From positions 20,942 to 84,941 of the forward strand of contig CACMTO010000005.1 in NCBI GenBank assembly GCA_902616645.1: a DNA stretch of 64,000 nucleotides. Direction: 5' to 3'. Of this stretch, positions 12,873 to 22,570 are shown in pieces (position 1 is the stretch's first letter; each line of letters opens with the position of its first letter). Below the pieces are notes generated by a model. It did not search any database, was not told the origin of the DNA, and worked only from the letters and a program-made list of their open reading frames with translations. The DNA comes from an uncultured Pelagibacteraceae bacterium. Lineage in GTDB: Bacteria; Pseudomonadota; Alphaproteobacteria; Pelagibacterales; Pelagibacteraceae. Both the position numbers and the translations under genes were made by a program.

Positions 12873-13781
12873 TTATTTTAAAATTTTAATTTCTTTTTCT
12901 AAATTTATTCCAGTTTTCTCTAAAACCTTTTTAGTTACAAAATCAATTAATTTTGACATATCTTCAAATGATGCATTCCCATTATTAACAAAAAAATTGC
13001 AATGCTTTTGTGAAATAGACGCATCACCAAATTTCAGGTCTAATGGCACTGATTCTTTTATTAGTTCCCAAACTTTTTTATTTGTTTGATATATTGGATT
13101 TTTAAATGTACTACCGCTAGTCTTTATCATGGTTGGTTGATTCATTTCTTTTTTTATTCTCAATTTTTTTACCTCTTGACTTATTGTTTTTGCATCTGTT
13201 TTTTTCCCTTTAAAAGAAGCGCTTAAAAATATTAAATCCTCAGACAAATTACTTGTTCTATAATCGAAATTAATTTTATCTCGTGGAATGGTAATAACGT
13301 TACCAAATTTATCTATAGCCTGGATGGATAATAAAATATCTTTAAATTCTTTCTCAAAACAACCAGCATTCATTCTTATTCCACCGCCAATTGTACCTGG
13401 TATACAAGATAAAAATTCAAATTCACTTAAATCATTTTGTAATGCAAAATCTGACAAAGATTTATCTAAAACACCACTTCCTGCTATCAAAACATCTTTA
13501 CCTAAAAGGGAAATATTTTTGAAATTTTTACCAAGTTTAATTACAATTCCATCAAACATTTTATCAGTAATTAAAGTATTTGAACCTGCTCCAAGAATGA
13601 ATATTTTTTCTTGGTTTTGCAATGTTTTTAAAAACCTTACCAATTCTTTTAAATCATCTGCTGTATAAAAAACCTTTGATGTTCCTCCAATATTAAACCA
13701 GTTTCTTTTTTTAAGATTGTATTCAAATTGAACTTTATCTCCAAATTCTTTTAATATTTTTTTTAATTTTTTTGTTTCCAT
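12873..13781 (-). CDS. murB: UDP-N-acetylenolpyruvoylglucosamine reductase MurB
   Basis: FAD- and NADPH-dependent reductase that makes UDP-N-acetylmuramate. The FAD-binding block (FILGAGSNTLITD), FLSCIPGTIGGGIRMNAGCF with the invariant glycines, and GSTFKNP with the catalytic Ser are all visible. I place the start at 13781, where the ATG shares its first base with the murC stop (TAATG), rather than at 13811, which would add ten residues inside murC. This gives 302 residues, close to the family norm. It lacks the extra C-terminal loop of E. coli-type MurB, so it is a type II enzyme. Confidence 0.93.
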   Translation of the reverse strand: METKKLKKILKEFGDKVQFEYNLKKRNWFNIGGTSKVFYTADDLKELVRFLKTLQNQEKIFILGAGSNTLITDKMFDGIVIKLGKNFKNISLLGKDVLIAGSGVLDKSLSDFALQNDLSEFEFLSCIPGTIGGGIRMNAGCFEKEFKDILLSIQAIDKFGNVITIPRDKINFDYRTSNLSEDLIFLSASFKGKKTDAKTISQEVKKLRIKKEMNQPTMIKTSGSTFKNPIYQTNKKVWELIKESVPLDLKFGDASISQKHCNFFVNNGNASFEDMSKLIDFVTKKVLEKTGINLEKEIKILK

Positions 13782-15175
13782 TACATTAGCTGTGGTAGTT
13801 TTGCCATCCAATTAGAAATTGAACCTGCACCCATTCCGATGACTATTTTTTTGCCATACATATTCATTTTAAGAAATTTAGCTAATTGAATATTGTCATT
13901 CACTAAAAATAATTTTACTTTAGAATTTTTAATTATTTCTTTGGCAAAATTTGTATAATTAAATCCTAATCTTATTTTTTCTCCAGCGGTATACACTGGA
14001 CATAAAACGACTATATCAGCATTTTTAAATGCAAACGAAAATTCTCTTTTTAAATCTTTTAACCTTGAAATTCTATGAGGCTGAAATATGCAAACTTTAT
14101 CGTAACCCTTATAAACTTTATTTACTCCATCCAACACGACTTTTATTTCAGTAGGATGATGAGCATAATCGTCGTAAAAATCTATTTTATTATATGTAAA
14201 AATTTTATTAAATCTTCTTTGAACTCCTTTAAAATTTAATAAACCCTTTTTAATATTTTGAATTGATATACCAACTGTTAGTGCAACTGCTGCAGCTGCT
14301 ACAGAGTTTCTTACGTTGTGAAGACCAAGTAGTGGAATTTTTATTTTTTTAATCAGAATTTTATTTTTATTGGGAACGCTTATCTCCAAATCAAACTGTG
14401 AAAAATTTATATTTTGTATCAAGTTTTTAATCAAAAAATTAGATTTAGAGTTAAATCCATATGTATAGATATTTCGATTTTTTAAATTTTTTAAAAGCTC
14501 CGAATTAATTTTATCATCTAAACAGACAAATGATTTTCCAAAAGAAGGGACTTTCTCAATAAATTGAATAAAATATTTTTTTAAATCTTCCATAGACTTA
14601 TAAAAGTCCATATGTTCTCTATCTATATTTGTAATAATTGAATAAGTTGGCGTAATGTGAATAAAGCTTCCATCAGACTCGTCTGCTTCAAGTATAGACC
14701 AATCACTCTTACCAAGTTTGGCAGTATTTTTAATTGAATTTATTAGTCCACCGTTGATAATCGTTGGATCTAACTTAGTTTTCTGAAAAATTGAAGTTAC
14801 CAAAGAAGTTGTAGTAGTCTTTCCATGTGAACCAACTATTACAATATTTTTCATTAAAGAAACAATATGAGCAAGCATCTTACCTCTTTTTATAATTGGT
14901 AAATTTTTTCTCTTTGCTTCAATTATTTCAGGATTATTTTTTTTTATTGCTGAGGAAACAACTATTATCGTTGCGTTTTTAATATTATTTTTTTTTTGCC
15001 CAATAAAAATCTTGATTTTTTCTTTTTTGAGCCTTTCAACATTTTTATTTTGGAGTAAATCACTTCCTTGAACTTTAAACCCTTTCCCTTTCATAATTAA
15101 AGCTAGTCCACTCATACCTATCCCACCGATTCCTACGAAATGAATAATTTCAGTTTTAGCTAATTCAATTTTCAT
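13781..15175 (-). CDS. murC: UDP-N-acetylmuramate--L-alanine ligase MurC
   Basis: Adds L-Ala to UDP-MurNAc, the first amino acid of the peptidoglycan stem. The N-terminal Rossmann motif HFVGIGGIGMSGLA, the ATP loop IVGSHGKTTTTSLV, LEADESDGSF, and DDYAHHPTEI are the Mur ligase landmarks in order. The 464-residue length is typical. It overlaps the murG stop by 11 bases and is coupled to murB through a TAATG junction. Confidence 0.96.
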   Translation of the reverse strand: MKIELAKTEIIHFVGIGGIGMSGLALIMKGKGFKVQGSDLLQNKNVERLKKEKIKIFIGQKKNNIKNATIIVVSSAIKKNNPEIIEAKRKNLPIIKRGKMLAHIVSLMKNIVIVGSHGKTTTTSLVTSIFQKTKLDPTIINGGLINSIKNTAKLGKSDWSILEADESDGSFIHITPTYSIITNIDREHMDFYKSMEDLKKYFIQFIEKVPSFGKSFVCLDDKINSELLKNLKNRNIYTYGFNSKSNFLIKNLIQNINFSQFDLEISVPNKNKILIKKIKIPLLGLHNVRNSVAAAAVALTVGISIQNIKKGLLNFKGVQRRFNKIFTYNKIDFYDDYAHHPTEIKVVLDGVNKVYKGYDKVCIFQPHRISRLKDLKREFSFAFKNADIVVLCPVYTAGEKIRLGFNYTNFAKEIIKNSKVKLFLVNDNIQLAKFLKMNMYGKKIVIGMGAGSISNWMAKLPQLM

Positions 15176-16229
15176 TTAAGCTTTCTATTATTTTTTGATT
15201 AACATTATTCCAAGTATTTTGGTAATTTAATTTTTTTAAATTTTCTTTTTTTCTAAAAAAAGCGCTTCTATCTATAAGAATATTTTTTAGTAAATCTTCA
15301 ATTTTTTCTTCAAATGACTTTTGATCAATTATCCAGCAACAATCATTCTTTTCATAAAAAGATGCATTTTCATATTGATGATTATCTTTTGAAGTTGGCA
15401 AAGGTACAGCAATAAATGGAAGGTTTAAAATAGAGAGTTCTGCAAGAGTAGAGGCACCTGCTCTCGTAATACATAAATCAGCCTCTTGAATTATAGATGT
15501 AAGATTTTTTTCGAAACTGAATATTCTGTTTTCAATTCGATTTTTTGAATAAAACTCTTTTAAATTTAAAATATTTTTTTCATTAGTCTGTTGTATTATC
15601 TGAATTGACATATTTCTTGAAATATTAGCTATCGATTTTTTTAGGTTTTTATCAAAGATATCTGCACCTTGACTTCCACCTACAATTAATATGGTAAAAT
15701 TTTTTTTATTTTGATTATGTAATTTTAAATCATAAACATGCTTTTTTACCAGTGGATAAATTGTTACTATTCTATCTTTTAAATTATCTGGAAACTTTTT
15801 GACTGCCTTTGAATAACAAAAAATCTTTTTGCATGATCTTAAAAAAAATTTATTAGCACGTCCTAAAATATGATTAGGTTCTACTAAATAAATTTTTTTT
15901 TTCATTATTCGAGCTGCTAAAATCAAAGGAAGAGACATGTAACCTCCTGTAGAAAAAACTTTCTCTATTTTTTCTTTTTTTAATAAAAACAATGATTTAA
16001 TTGTTAAATATAGAACAACCAAAAGATTGAATGGTAAAAAAAAAAGATTATTTAATTTGGGAGTGTTTATAATTTCAAAATCATAAATATCCTGATCTAA
16101 ATATTTCAAGCCCCTTTGATCAGTTGAAAAAATTATATTAGCTTCCTTTATTAAATGATCATGCAGGATTTTAGCTGGAGTAACGTGACCTCCAGACCCA
16201 CCAGTTGAGATTAAAAAATTTTTTTTCAT
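15165..16229 (-). CDS. murG: Lipid II synthase MurG
   Basis: Membrane-associated glycosyltransferase that adds GlcNAc to lipid I to make lipid II. The GT-B fold shows the first glycine loop STGGSGGHVTPAK, a second glycine loop IVGGSQGADIFD, and the UDP-GlcNAc-binding segment ITRAGASTLAELSILNLPFIAVPLP followed by DNHQYENA. The 354-residue length matches the family. It begins one base after ftsW. Confidence 0.96.
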   Translation of the reverse strand: MKKNFLISTGGSGGHVTPAKILHDHLIKEANIIFSTDQRGLKYLDQDIYDFEIINTPKLNNLFFLPFNLLVVLYLTIKSLFLLKKEKIEKVFSTGGYMSLPLILAARIMKKKIYLVEPNHILGRANKFFLRSCKKIFCYSKAVKKFPDNLKDRIVTIYPLVKKHVYDLKLHNQNKKNFTILIVGGSQGADIFDKNLKKSIANISRNMSIQIIQQTNEKNILNLKEFYSKNRIENRIFSFEKNLTSIIQEADLCITRAGASTLAELSILNLPFIAVPLPTSKDNHQYENASFYEKNDCCWIIDQKSFEEKIEDLLKNILIDRSAFFRKKENLKKLNYQNTWNNVNQKIIESLNEN

Positions 16230-16230
16230 A

Positions 16231-17355
16231 TTAATGAATTTTTCTTTTTGTTAAATTTAAAATTATTCCTGATAATATTGAAATACTTATTATTGAAGAT
16301 CCTCCATAACTTATAAAAGGAAGTGTCATTCCTGTCGTTGGAAATAACCTTATATTAACTCCAATATGTATCATTGCTTGTATTAAAATCAAACTTGTGC
16401 ATCCTACCAGAATAAGTTTTGTCTTATCATCATCGTAAGAATAAACTTTTTTGAAAACTGAATAAATAAATATTGTGAATAAAAGTAATATTAAAATAAT
16501 TGCAATAACACCAAACTCCTCAGAAATTACTGAAATTATATAGTCTGTATGCGCCTCTGGAACTCTACTCTTTAATGTTCCCTCTCCAATACCTTTTCCA
16601 AAAAATCCACCACTAGTTATAGAGTCAATTGCTTTTTCTGATTGTGCATTATGGGTACCTGTATCAGAATTAAAAAAAGACAAAATTCTATTTTTAATAT
16701 ACTCAAATTTTGTAATAAACTTAATCGATAAAAAAAGCGAAAAAAAAATAACAAAACTTGATATTGTCAAAAAAACTATATTTATACCTGAAATGAAAAT
16801 TAAGACTGACCAACTAAAAAAAACTAATAATGTTTGTCCAATATCTGGCTGAACAGCAAGTAGCAAAGCGACTATCAAGGTGATCAAAAAAGAGAGAGTG
16901 TATTTAAAGTATATATTTTCAAACTTTTCATTACTCAATATTAAGCTTATTAAAACAATCAAAAAAGGTTTGACTAATTCAATTGGCTGAAATCTCGGCA
17001 AAAAATATAAATCTATCCATCTCTGTGCACTATTGACCTCAATTCCAATAAATGGCACCAAAGATAATGAAATTAATGAAAACAAAAAAATTATAGGGGA
17101 AAATTTATAAAGTTTTTCCTCATTTATCGATGATAAAACAAAAATTATTATCATACCTAATAAAACATAGGTCAAATGTTTAAAGAAAAAAGTATAATCA
17201 TTTGTATCAAGCTTATCTGAAACCAATAAGGAAGTTGAGGCTAAAGAAAAGAATAGTCCGATTGCAAAAAGTAAGAAGATTAAAAAAAATATAAATTTGT
17301 CAATATTTTTCCACCAATCATAATAAAGTCTATAAATTAATTTTTTGTAATTCAT
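16231..17355 (-). CDS. ftsW: Divisome SEDS glycosyltransferase FtsW
   Basis: Polytopic peptidoglycan polymerase that works with FtsI at the septum. The 374 residues contain about ten hydrophobic segments, the LAVQPDIGQTLLVFFSW motif, a long loop with SGGFFGKGIGEGT and PEAHTDYIISVISEEFG, and PTTGMTLPFISYGGSS near the C-terminus, all hallmarks of SEDS proteins. Its place between murD and murG favours FtsW over RodA. The start overlaps the murD 3' end by 26 bases. Confidence 0.95.
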   Translation of the reverse strand: MNYKKLIYRLYYDWWKNIDKFIFFLIFLLFAIGLFFSLASTSLLVSDKLDTNDYTFFFKHLTYVLLGMIIIFVLSSINEEKLYKFSPIIFLFSLISLSLVPFIGIEVNSAQRWIDLYFLPRFQPIELVKPFLIVLISLILSNEKFENIYFKYTLSFLITLIVALLLAVQPDIGQTLLVFFSWSVLIFISGINIVFLTISSFVIFFSLFLSIKFITKFEYIKNRILSFFNSDTGTHNAQSEKAIDSITSGGFFGKGIGEGTLKSRVPEAHTDYIISVISEEFGVIAIILILLLFTIFIYSVFKKVYSYDDDKTKLILVGCTSLILIQAMIHIGVNIRLFPTTGMTLPFISYGGSSIISISILSGIILNLTKRKIH

Positions 17356-18649
17356 TTAAATTTTTTTTTACCAATCTATTAAAATAACTACCCCTTTCTT
17401 CAAAGTTTTTAAACTCATCAAAAGAAGCAGCACAAGGGCTAAATAATATAATTTGATGTTTTTTTTTATTTATCTTAATGGTCATTAAAATTTTTTTAAA
17501 AGCTGCGTTTAAATTTTTGAAATTTTTATATTCTATTTTATTTTTTAATTTATTGTTAAAAAATTTCTTATCATTTCCAAAAACAAAGGCTTTTATGTTT
17601 TTGAAATATTTTTTTGATAAAGCAAATCTATCTTGACTCTTATGAATGCCACCAAGTAACCAATAAATGTTGAAATGTTTTTTTAAAATACTTAAGGATG
17701 AAGAAAAACTGGTGGATTTTGAATCGTTGATAATCGTTAAATACTTGTTTTTGAAAACTATTTGTTGCCGATACTTAAGTCCTCTGAATTTTTGAACTGA
17801 AGCAATCAATAAATTTTTTTTAAGAGATAGTTTTTTTGATAATTCTAGAATGAATGATAAATTTTCTTTATTTGCCTCTGTCGAAAAATAATCATTCTTA
17901 ATATTTTTTAGAAAATTTTTTAACTTTTTACCATCAACTTTTATTACTTTACTATAAAATTTATTTGATTTTAATTTCTTAGACACAATTGAATTATCTT
18001 CTTTTACAAACGCAAAATGACCCCTGCTTTGACTTTTGATCAGTTTAAATTTAGCTTCAGCATATTTATTCATTGTTTTATGCCTCTCAATATGATCAGG
18101 AGAAAGATTTAGTATTACAGCATATTTTGATTTAAAAATTTTGCTATATTGTAATTGATACGATGAAGCTTCAATAACAAAAATTGTTTTTTTTTTTACA
18201 TTTTTGGCAGATAAAATCGGTTTACCAATATTTCCTACTAATTTTGCATCTAATTTTTGATTTAGCAAAACTTCATACATGAGTTGACATGTAGTAGATT
18301 TTCCATTCGTGCCAGTTATAGTTATACAATCGTTTTTAAAAAAAGAGTAAAATACATCTAAATCAGAATAAATAATATTATAGTTTTTTTTTAAAAATCT
18401 TTTTAATTTACACTTATTGATATCGATACCTGGACTCAATATTATCTTATCAAATTTATGACTTGAAATTTTTTTATAACTAATTAATTTTTTTTTAATA
18501 TTAAAGTCTTTTAAATTTGAGGAATAATCGTCAAATAAAAAAATCTCACTCTTATTTTTTAAAAATCTGAAAGTTGATAAACCACTTTTACCTAATCCAT
18601 AAATTAAAATTTTTTTATTAGAGAAGCTATTGATATTTTTAACCATCAT
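17330..18649 (-). CDS. murD: UDP-N-acetylmuramoylalanine--D-glutamate ligase MurD
   Basis: Adds D-Glu to UDP-MurNAc-L-Ala. Motifs are GLGKSGLSTFRFL at the N-terminus, the ATP loop TITGTNGKSTTCQL, LNLSPDHIERH and NDSKSTSFSSSLSIL. The C-terminal FSPCAASFDEFKNFEERG is specific to MurD. The 439 residues are very Lys- and Asn-rich, as expected from the base composition. The start ATG overlaps the mraY TGA (ATGA). A second ATG follows immediately (MMVK), so the exact initiator is uncertain by one codon. Confidence 0.94.
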   Translation of the reverse strand: MMVKNINSFSNKKILIYGLGKSGLSTFRFLKNKSEIFLFDDYSSNLKDFNIKKKLISYKKISSHKFDKIILSPGIDINKCKLKRFLKKNYNIIYSDLDVFYSFFKNDCITITGTNGKSTTCQLMYEVLLNQKLDAKLVGNIGKPILSAKNVKKKTIFVIEASSYQLQYSKIFKSKYAVILNLSPDHIERHKTMNKYAEAKFKLIKSQSRGHFAFVKEDNSIVSKKLKSNKFYSKVIKVDGKKLKNFLKNIKNDYFSTEANKENLSFILELSKKLSLKKNLLIASVQKFRGLKYRQQIVFKNKYLTIINDSKSTSFSSSLSILKKHFNIYWLLGGIHKSQDRFALSKKYFKNIKAFVFGNDKKFFNNKLKNKIEYKNFKNLNAAFKKILMTIKINKKKHQIILFSPCAASFDEFKNFEERGSYFNRLVKKNLNELQKINL

Positions 18650-19731
18650 CTCAATTTAAGTGTAGCCAAACCAATCATAGCCAAAATAATAGAAATAATC
18701 CAAAACCTTATAACGACAGTGGATTCTTGCCACCCTTTTTTCTCGAAATGGTGGTGAATTGGGGCCATTTTAAATATTCTTTTACCAGTTAATTTAAAGG
18801 AAATTACTTGAACCACTACTGATAAGGCTTCTAAAACAAATAAACCTCCAGTAATAGCTAAAACTATTTCATGTTTTGTAATTATTCCAACAGCACCTAA
18901 AGACCCACCTAATGATAGAGATCCAGTATCTCCCATAAAAATTTTTGCAGGCGGTGCATTAAACCAAAGAAAACCTAAACAAGCACCAATAATTGATCCA
19001 CAAAAAATAGATATTTCTCCAGTTCCTTTAATATATAAAATTTGAAGATATTCAGAAAAAACTATATTACCAGTGACATAACTTATAAATGCAAAACAAG
19101 CTGCAACCAAAATAACTGGAACAGTAGCCAAACCATCTAGTCCATCTGTCAAATTTACTGCGTTAGATGATCCAACGATCACAAAAATTGAAAATGGTAT
19201 AAAGAACCATCCTAAATTGATCAATAAATTTTTAAAAAAAGGAAAATAAAGATTTTTAAATTCAGCATAATCTATGTAGTAAGACAAATAAATTAACCCA
19301 ATTAAAGCCAAAAAAATCTGCATACCAATTTTTAATTTAAATGAAATCCCAGATGAATTTGAATTTTTTATTTTTTTATAGTCATCGTAAGCTCCTAGTA
19401 ATCCGAATGAGGTAACAATATATAAACAAAATAAAATATAGATGTTCGTTAAGTCAGCCCAAAGAAGAACGGAAACGATTAAACCAATTAAAATAATAAC
19501 TCCACCCATAGTTGGTGTACCTATCTTTTTGACAATGTGGTCAGTAGGTCCATCTTCTCTAATTGGGTTAAAAATTTTCCTATTTGAAAATAATTTAATA
19601 AATGATCCTCCAATTAAAAGAACAATCGTAAGTGAGGTGAAAAAGGCTAATCCTGTTCTAAAAGTTATATATTTAAAAACATTTAAAAATGTTAATGTAT
19701 CTACGTAATTAAGTAAAAATTCATACAGCAT
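18646..19731 (-). CDS. mraY: Phospho-N-acetylmuramoyl-pentapeptide transferase MraY
   Basis: Polytopic enzyme that transfers phospho-MurNAc-pentapeptide to undecaprenyl phosphate, forming lipid I. Diagnostic blocks are GTPTMGGVIIL, the aspartate pair of GAYDDYKK, NLTDGLDGLA, FMGDTGSLSLGG, and the MraY-specific MAPIHHHFEKKGW. The 361-residue length and about ten membrane segments fit. The start overlaps the murE-murF stop by 11 bases. Confidence 0.97.
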   Translation of the reverse strand: MLYEFLLNYVDTLTFLNVFKYITFRTGLAFFTSLTIVLLIGGSFIKLFSNRKIFNPIREDGPTDHIVKKIGTPTMGGVIILIGLIVSVLLWADLTNIYILFCLYIVTSFGLLGAYDDYKKIKNSNSSGISFKLKIGMQIFLALIGLIYLSYYIDYAEFKNLYFPFFKNLLINLGWFFIPFSIFVIVGSSNAVNLTDGLDGLATVPVILVAACFAFISYVTGNIVFSEYLQILYIKGTGEISIFCGSIIGACLGFLWFNAPPAKIFMGDTGSLSLGGSLGAVGIITKHEIVLAITGGLFVLEALSVVVQVISFKLTGKRIFKMAPIHHHFEKKGWQESTVVIRFWIISIILAMIGLATLKLR

Positions 19732-22567
19732 GTGAACTTCTTTGTTTTAAATTTGACGTTAAGTAATTAAGTCCTGTTGAATTTGATCCCTTAATCATTA
19801 AATAATCATTATTATTTAGATTATCATTAATTAATTTCTTGATATCTAATTTTTTTAATATCTTGGCTTTTTTATTTGATTTTAAGCCTTTAAAAGTCTC
19901 TTTAATATATTTTCCTATAACATACACTTTATTGATATTAGTTTTATTTACAATCTTGCTCATAAGTTTATGTTGTTTATAAGAATGTTTACCTAACTCG
20001 AGCATATCTCCTAAAACTAAATATTTTTTAGAATTTCTCGACTCGATATTATCATAGTTCTCTATTGCAGTTTGAAGTGATAAAGGATTTGAATTATAAG
20101 TTTCATCTACTAAGAAGATATTTTTATTTTTAATTTTAATTTTCGATATGTCTCCTCTCCCACTTGGAATTTTAATATTAAGAAAAATGTTTTTTTTTAA
20201 TTTTTTTAAATTTATATAAGAATAAATAGATGCTAAGGTCGCAGTTATATTATATAAATTACTTTTATTTTTATTTCTTGAATAAAAAGACACAGAGATA
20301 TTATTAACATTAAAAAATAACTCATATATATTTTTTTTTTTTTTAATTTTGGTAAGTTTTACCATTGAGGACTTGTTTTTGACTCCAAAAGATATGATTT
20401 TTAATTTTTTTTTTATTGCGATTTTTTTATGATAATCATAAAAATTATCATCTTTATTTAAAACAATTATCCCACCGTATTTAATATTTTCCATTATTTC
20501 AGCTTTCGCATCTGCAATTTGCTTTATATTCTTAAAGTTTTTTGAATGAGCATAACTAACATTTGTTATTACGCCTAGATCTGGCCTAATCATTTTAGTT
20601 AAGTTACTAATTTCACCTTTTTTATCCATGCCAACCTCAAAAATACCAAAATCATCATTTTGCTTTAGATTGAATAAACTAACTGGCACACCATATTTAT
20701 TATTAAAAGATTTTGGAGAGAAAGAAGCATTTGATATTTTTCCTAAAGTTTGTCCAACCATCTCTTTTAATGATGTTTTTCCACAGCTGCCTGTGATTGA
20801 GATTATTTTTGCATTAATATTTTCCCTGAAAATTGAGGCACATTTACTTAAAAATTCTAGAGAATTATCAACTTTTATTTGTTTTGATAATGAGGATTTT
20901 TTATCGAACCGATTTACAATTGTTAAGCTAGAATTTTTTTTAAGAGCTTCTTTAATAAATTTATTACCATCGTTTTTTTTTCCTTTAATTGCAAAAAAAA
21001 CATCATTCTTTTTTAATGTTTTTGAATTGATTGAAATATTATTAATAACTAATTTAGTTGATATTTTAGACTTTGATTGTTCTTTAATAATATTTAACTT
21101 CAGGTCACTTGATAAATTCTTATTTTTTAACTTTATAGATTTTAAAATTACATCTTTATCAGAAAAGAATAATTTTCTTTTATCATATTCTTGAATTTTC
21201 TCATGACCTTTTCCAGCTACTAAAAGAATATCTCCTGTATTTAAATCTTTGATTGCTTCGTTGATAGCTTTTTTTCTATTTGCAAATTCAAAAGTTTTGG
21301 CTTTTTTGAAACCTCTTTTAATATCACTTCTTATTTTTTGAGGGTTTTCACTTCTTGGATTATCATCGGTCAAATAAATTTTATCAGAGTAGATTTCAGC
21401 TATTCTTCCCATAATAGATCTTTTTTTAAAATCTCTATCTCCACCACAACCAAAAACTAAACTAATTTTTTTTTGGGGAAATTGTTGTTTCAGACTCATT
21501 AAAGACAACTGTAAAGCTTTTGGTGTATGAGCATAATCTAAAACTACCATACTTTTATTTTTAATTTTTCCTATCTTTTCTAAACGTCCTTCCGTCGATT
21601 TTATTTTGTTAAGGACACCAATTATTTTATGAAATTTTATTCCACTTTTGTAAGCGGCTATCATTGCCATTAATAAATTATTTATTTGTATCTTGCCAAT
21701 TAAATTTACTTCAACAAAGTATATTTTATTATTAAACTTAATTTCAAGATGTTGTTTTTCATTTACAAATTTATGAGAAATTAAATTAATATTTCTGTCA
21801 TCATTTATAAGATTAAGATAAATCTTTTTTTTAGTTGCAATATTTTCTATTATTTTTTTTTGGGGTATTTTTAAATCTGTAATTATTTCTCCCCTTTTTT
21901 TTACTAAATTTTTAAATAAATATAACTTCGACTCTAAGTAATTACTCATATTTTTATGATAATCCAAATGGTCATGGGATAAGTTAGTAAAAATTCCGAT
22001 ATCAAAAGAAAGTCCGTCAAGTCTGTTCTGTTTTAAACCATGACTAGATGCCTCTAATATAATATTATCGATTTTTCTTTTTTTTAAATTTTTTAATATA
22101 GAACTTAATTGAATCGGATCTAAAGTTGTATTATTCAAATTTTTTTTATTATTCTTAGTTCTAATTCCAATTGTACCGATAGATGCAACTTTCTTAAAAT
22201 TTAAATCTAGTATTTGATAATAAAAATCTGCTACAGACGATTTTCCATTAGTTCCTGTGACTGCAATTAATTTTTTTGGTTTTTTTTCTAAAATTTTGTA
22301 AGAAATCTCAGCTAACAATTTTCTTACGTTTTTAAAATTCAAAAAAACAACGTCTTTATATTTACTAAATGTTTTTTTTTCTGAAACTATTATTGTTGCA
22401 CCATTCTTAATAGCAACATCAATATATTTATTTCCATCAAACTTATTCCCTTTGATAGCAAAAAAAATATTTCTTTTTGAAATCTTAGAACTATCAAAAG
22501 AGATACCTGAGAATGAAAGTTCTTTATATTTTTTATCTAAATTAGGAATATAATCTTTGAGTAACAT
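19721..22567 (-). CDS. murE-murF: Bifunctional MurE-MurF ligase (fusion protein)
   Basis: One continuous 948-residue frame carries two complete Mur ligases. The N-terminal half (about 1-480) is MurE: ATP loop AVTGTNGKSSVADF at 102-115, LEASSHGL, VVLDYAHTPKAL, and DNPRSENP near 401-408, whose DNPR is typical of meso-diaminopimelate-adding enzymes. The C-terminal half (about 500-948) is MurF: ITGSCGKTSLKEM near 592-604, GMDKKGEISNL, DETYNSNPLSL and VLGDMLELG. Two consecutive stem-peptide steps are therefore made by one polypeptide, with equal stoichiometry and possible channelling. The joint lies near 21100-21140 with no stop or frameshift visible. It lies three bases after ftsI. Confidence 0.95.
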   Translation of the reverse strand: MLLKDYIPNLDKKYKELSFSGISFDSSKISKRNIFFAIKGNKFDGNKYIDVAIKNGATIIVSEKKTFSKYKDVVFLNFKNVRKLLAEISYKILEKKPKKLIAVTGTNGKSSVADFYYQILDLNFKKVASIGTIGIRTKNNKKNLNNTTLDPIQLSSILKNLKKRKIDNIILEASSHGLKQNRLDGLSFDIGIFTNLSHDHLDYHKNMSNYLESKLYLFKNLVKKRGEIITDLKIPQKKIIENIATKKKIYLNLINDDRNINLISHKFVNEKQHLEIKFNNKIYFVEVNLIGKIQINNLLMAMIAAYKSGIKFHKIIGVLNKIKSTEGRLEKIGKIKNKSMVVLDYAHTPKALQLSLMSLKQQFPQKKISLVFGCGGDRDFKKRSIMGRIAEIYSDKIYLTDDNPRSENPQKIRSDIKRGFKKAKTFEFANRKKAINEAIKDLNTGDILLVAGKGHEKIQEYDKRKLFFSDKDVILKSIKLKNKNLSSDLKLNIIKEQSKSKISTKLVINNISINSKTLKKNDVFFAIKGKKNDGNKFIKEALKKNSSLTIVNRFDKKSSLSKQIKVDNSLEFLSKCASIFRENINAKIISITGSCGKTSLKEMVGQTLGKISNASFSPKSFNNKYGVPVSLFNLKQNDDFGIFEVGMDKKGEISNLTKMIRPDLGVITNVSYAHSKNFKNIKQIADAKAEIMENIKYGGIIVLNKDDNFYDYHKKIAIKKKLKIISFGVKNKSSMVKLTKIKKKKNIYELFFNVNNISVSFYSRNKNKSNLYNITATLASIYSYINLKKLKKNIFLNIKIPSGRGDISKIKIKNKNIFLVDETYNSNPLSLQTAIENYDNIESRNSKKYLVLGDMLELGKHSYKQHKLMSKIVNKTNINKVYVIGKYIKETFKGLKSNKKAKILKKLDIKKLINDNLNNNDYLMIKGSNSTGLNYLTSNLKQRSSHAV

Positions 22568-22570
22568 AGA

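Noticed and set aside
13288..13668. A 126-codon + strand frame
   Set aside because: It is antisense to murB and has no recognisable family or start signal.
13781..13811. Ten extra residues at the murB N-terminus
   Set aside because: The TAATG overlap at 13781 is a cleaner, coupled start.
20628..21194. A 188-codon + strand frame
   Set aside because: It lies wholly antisense to the murE-murF gene, whose motifs on the - strand are clear; the + frame shows no domain.
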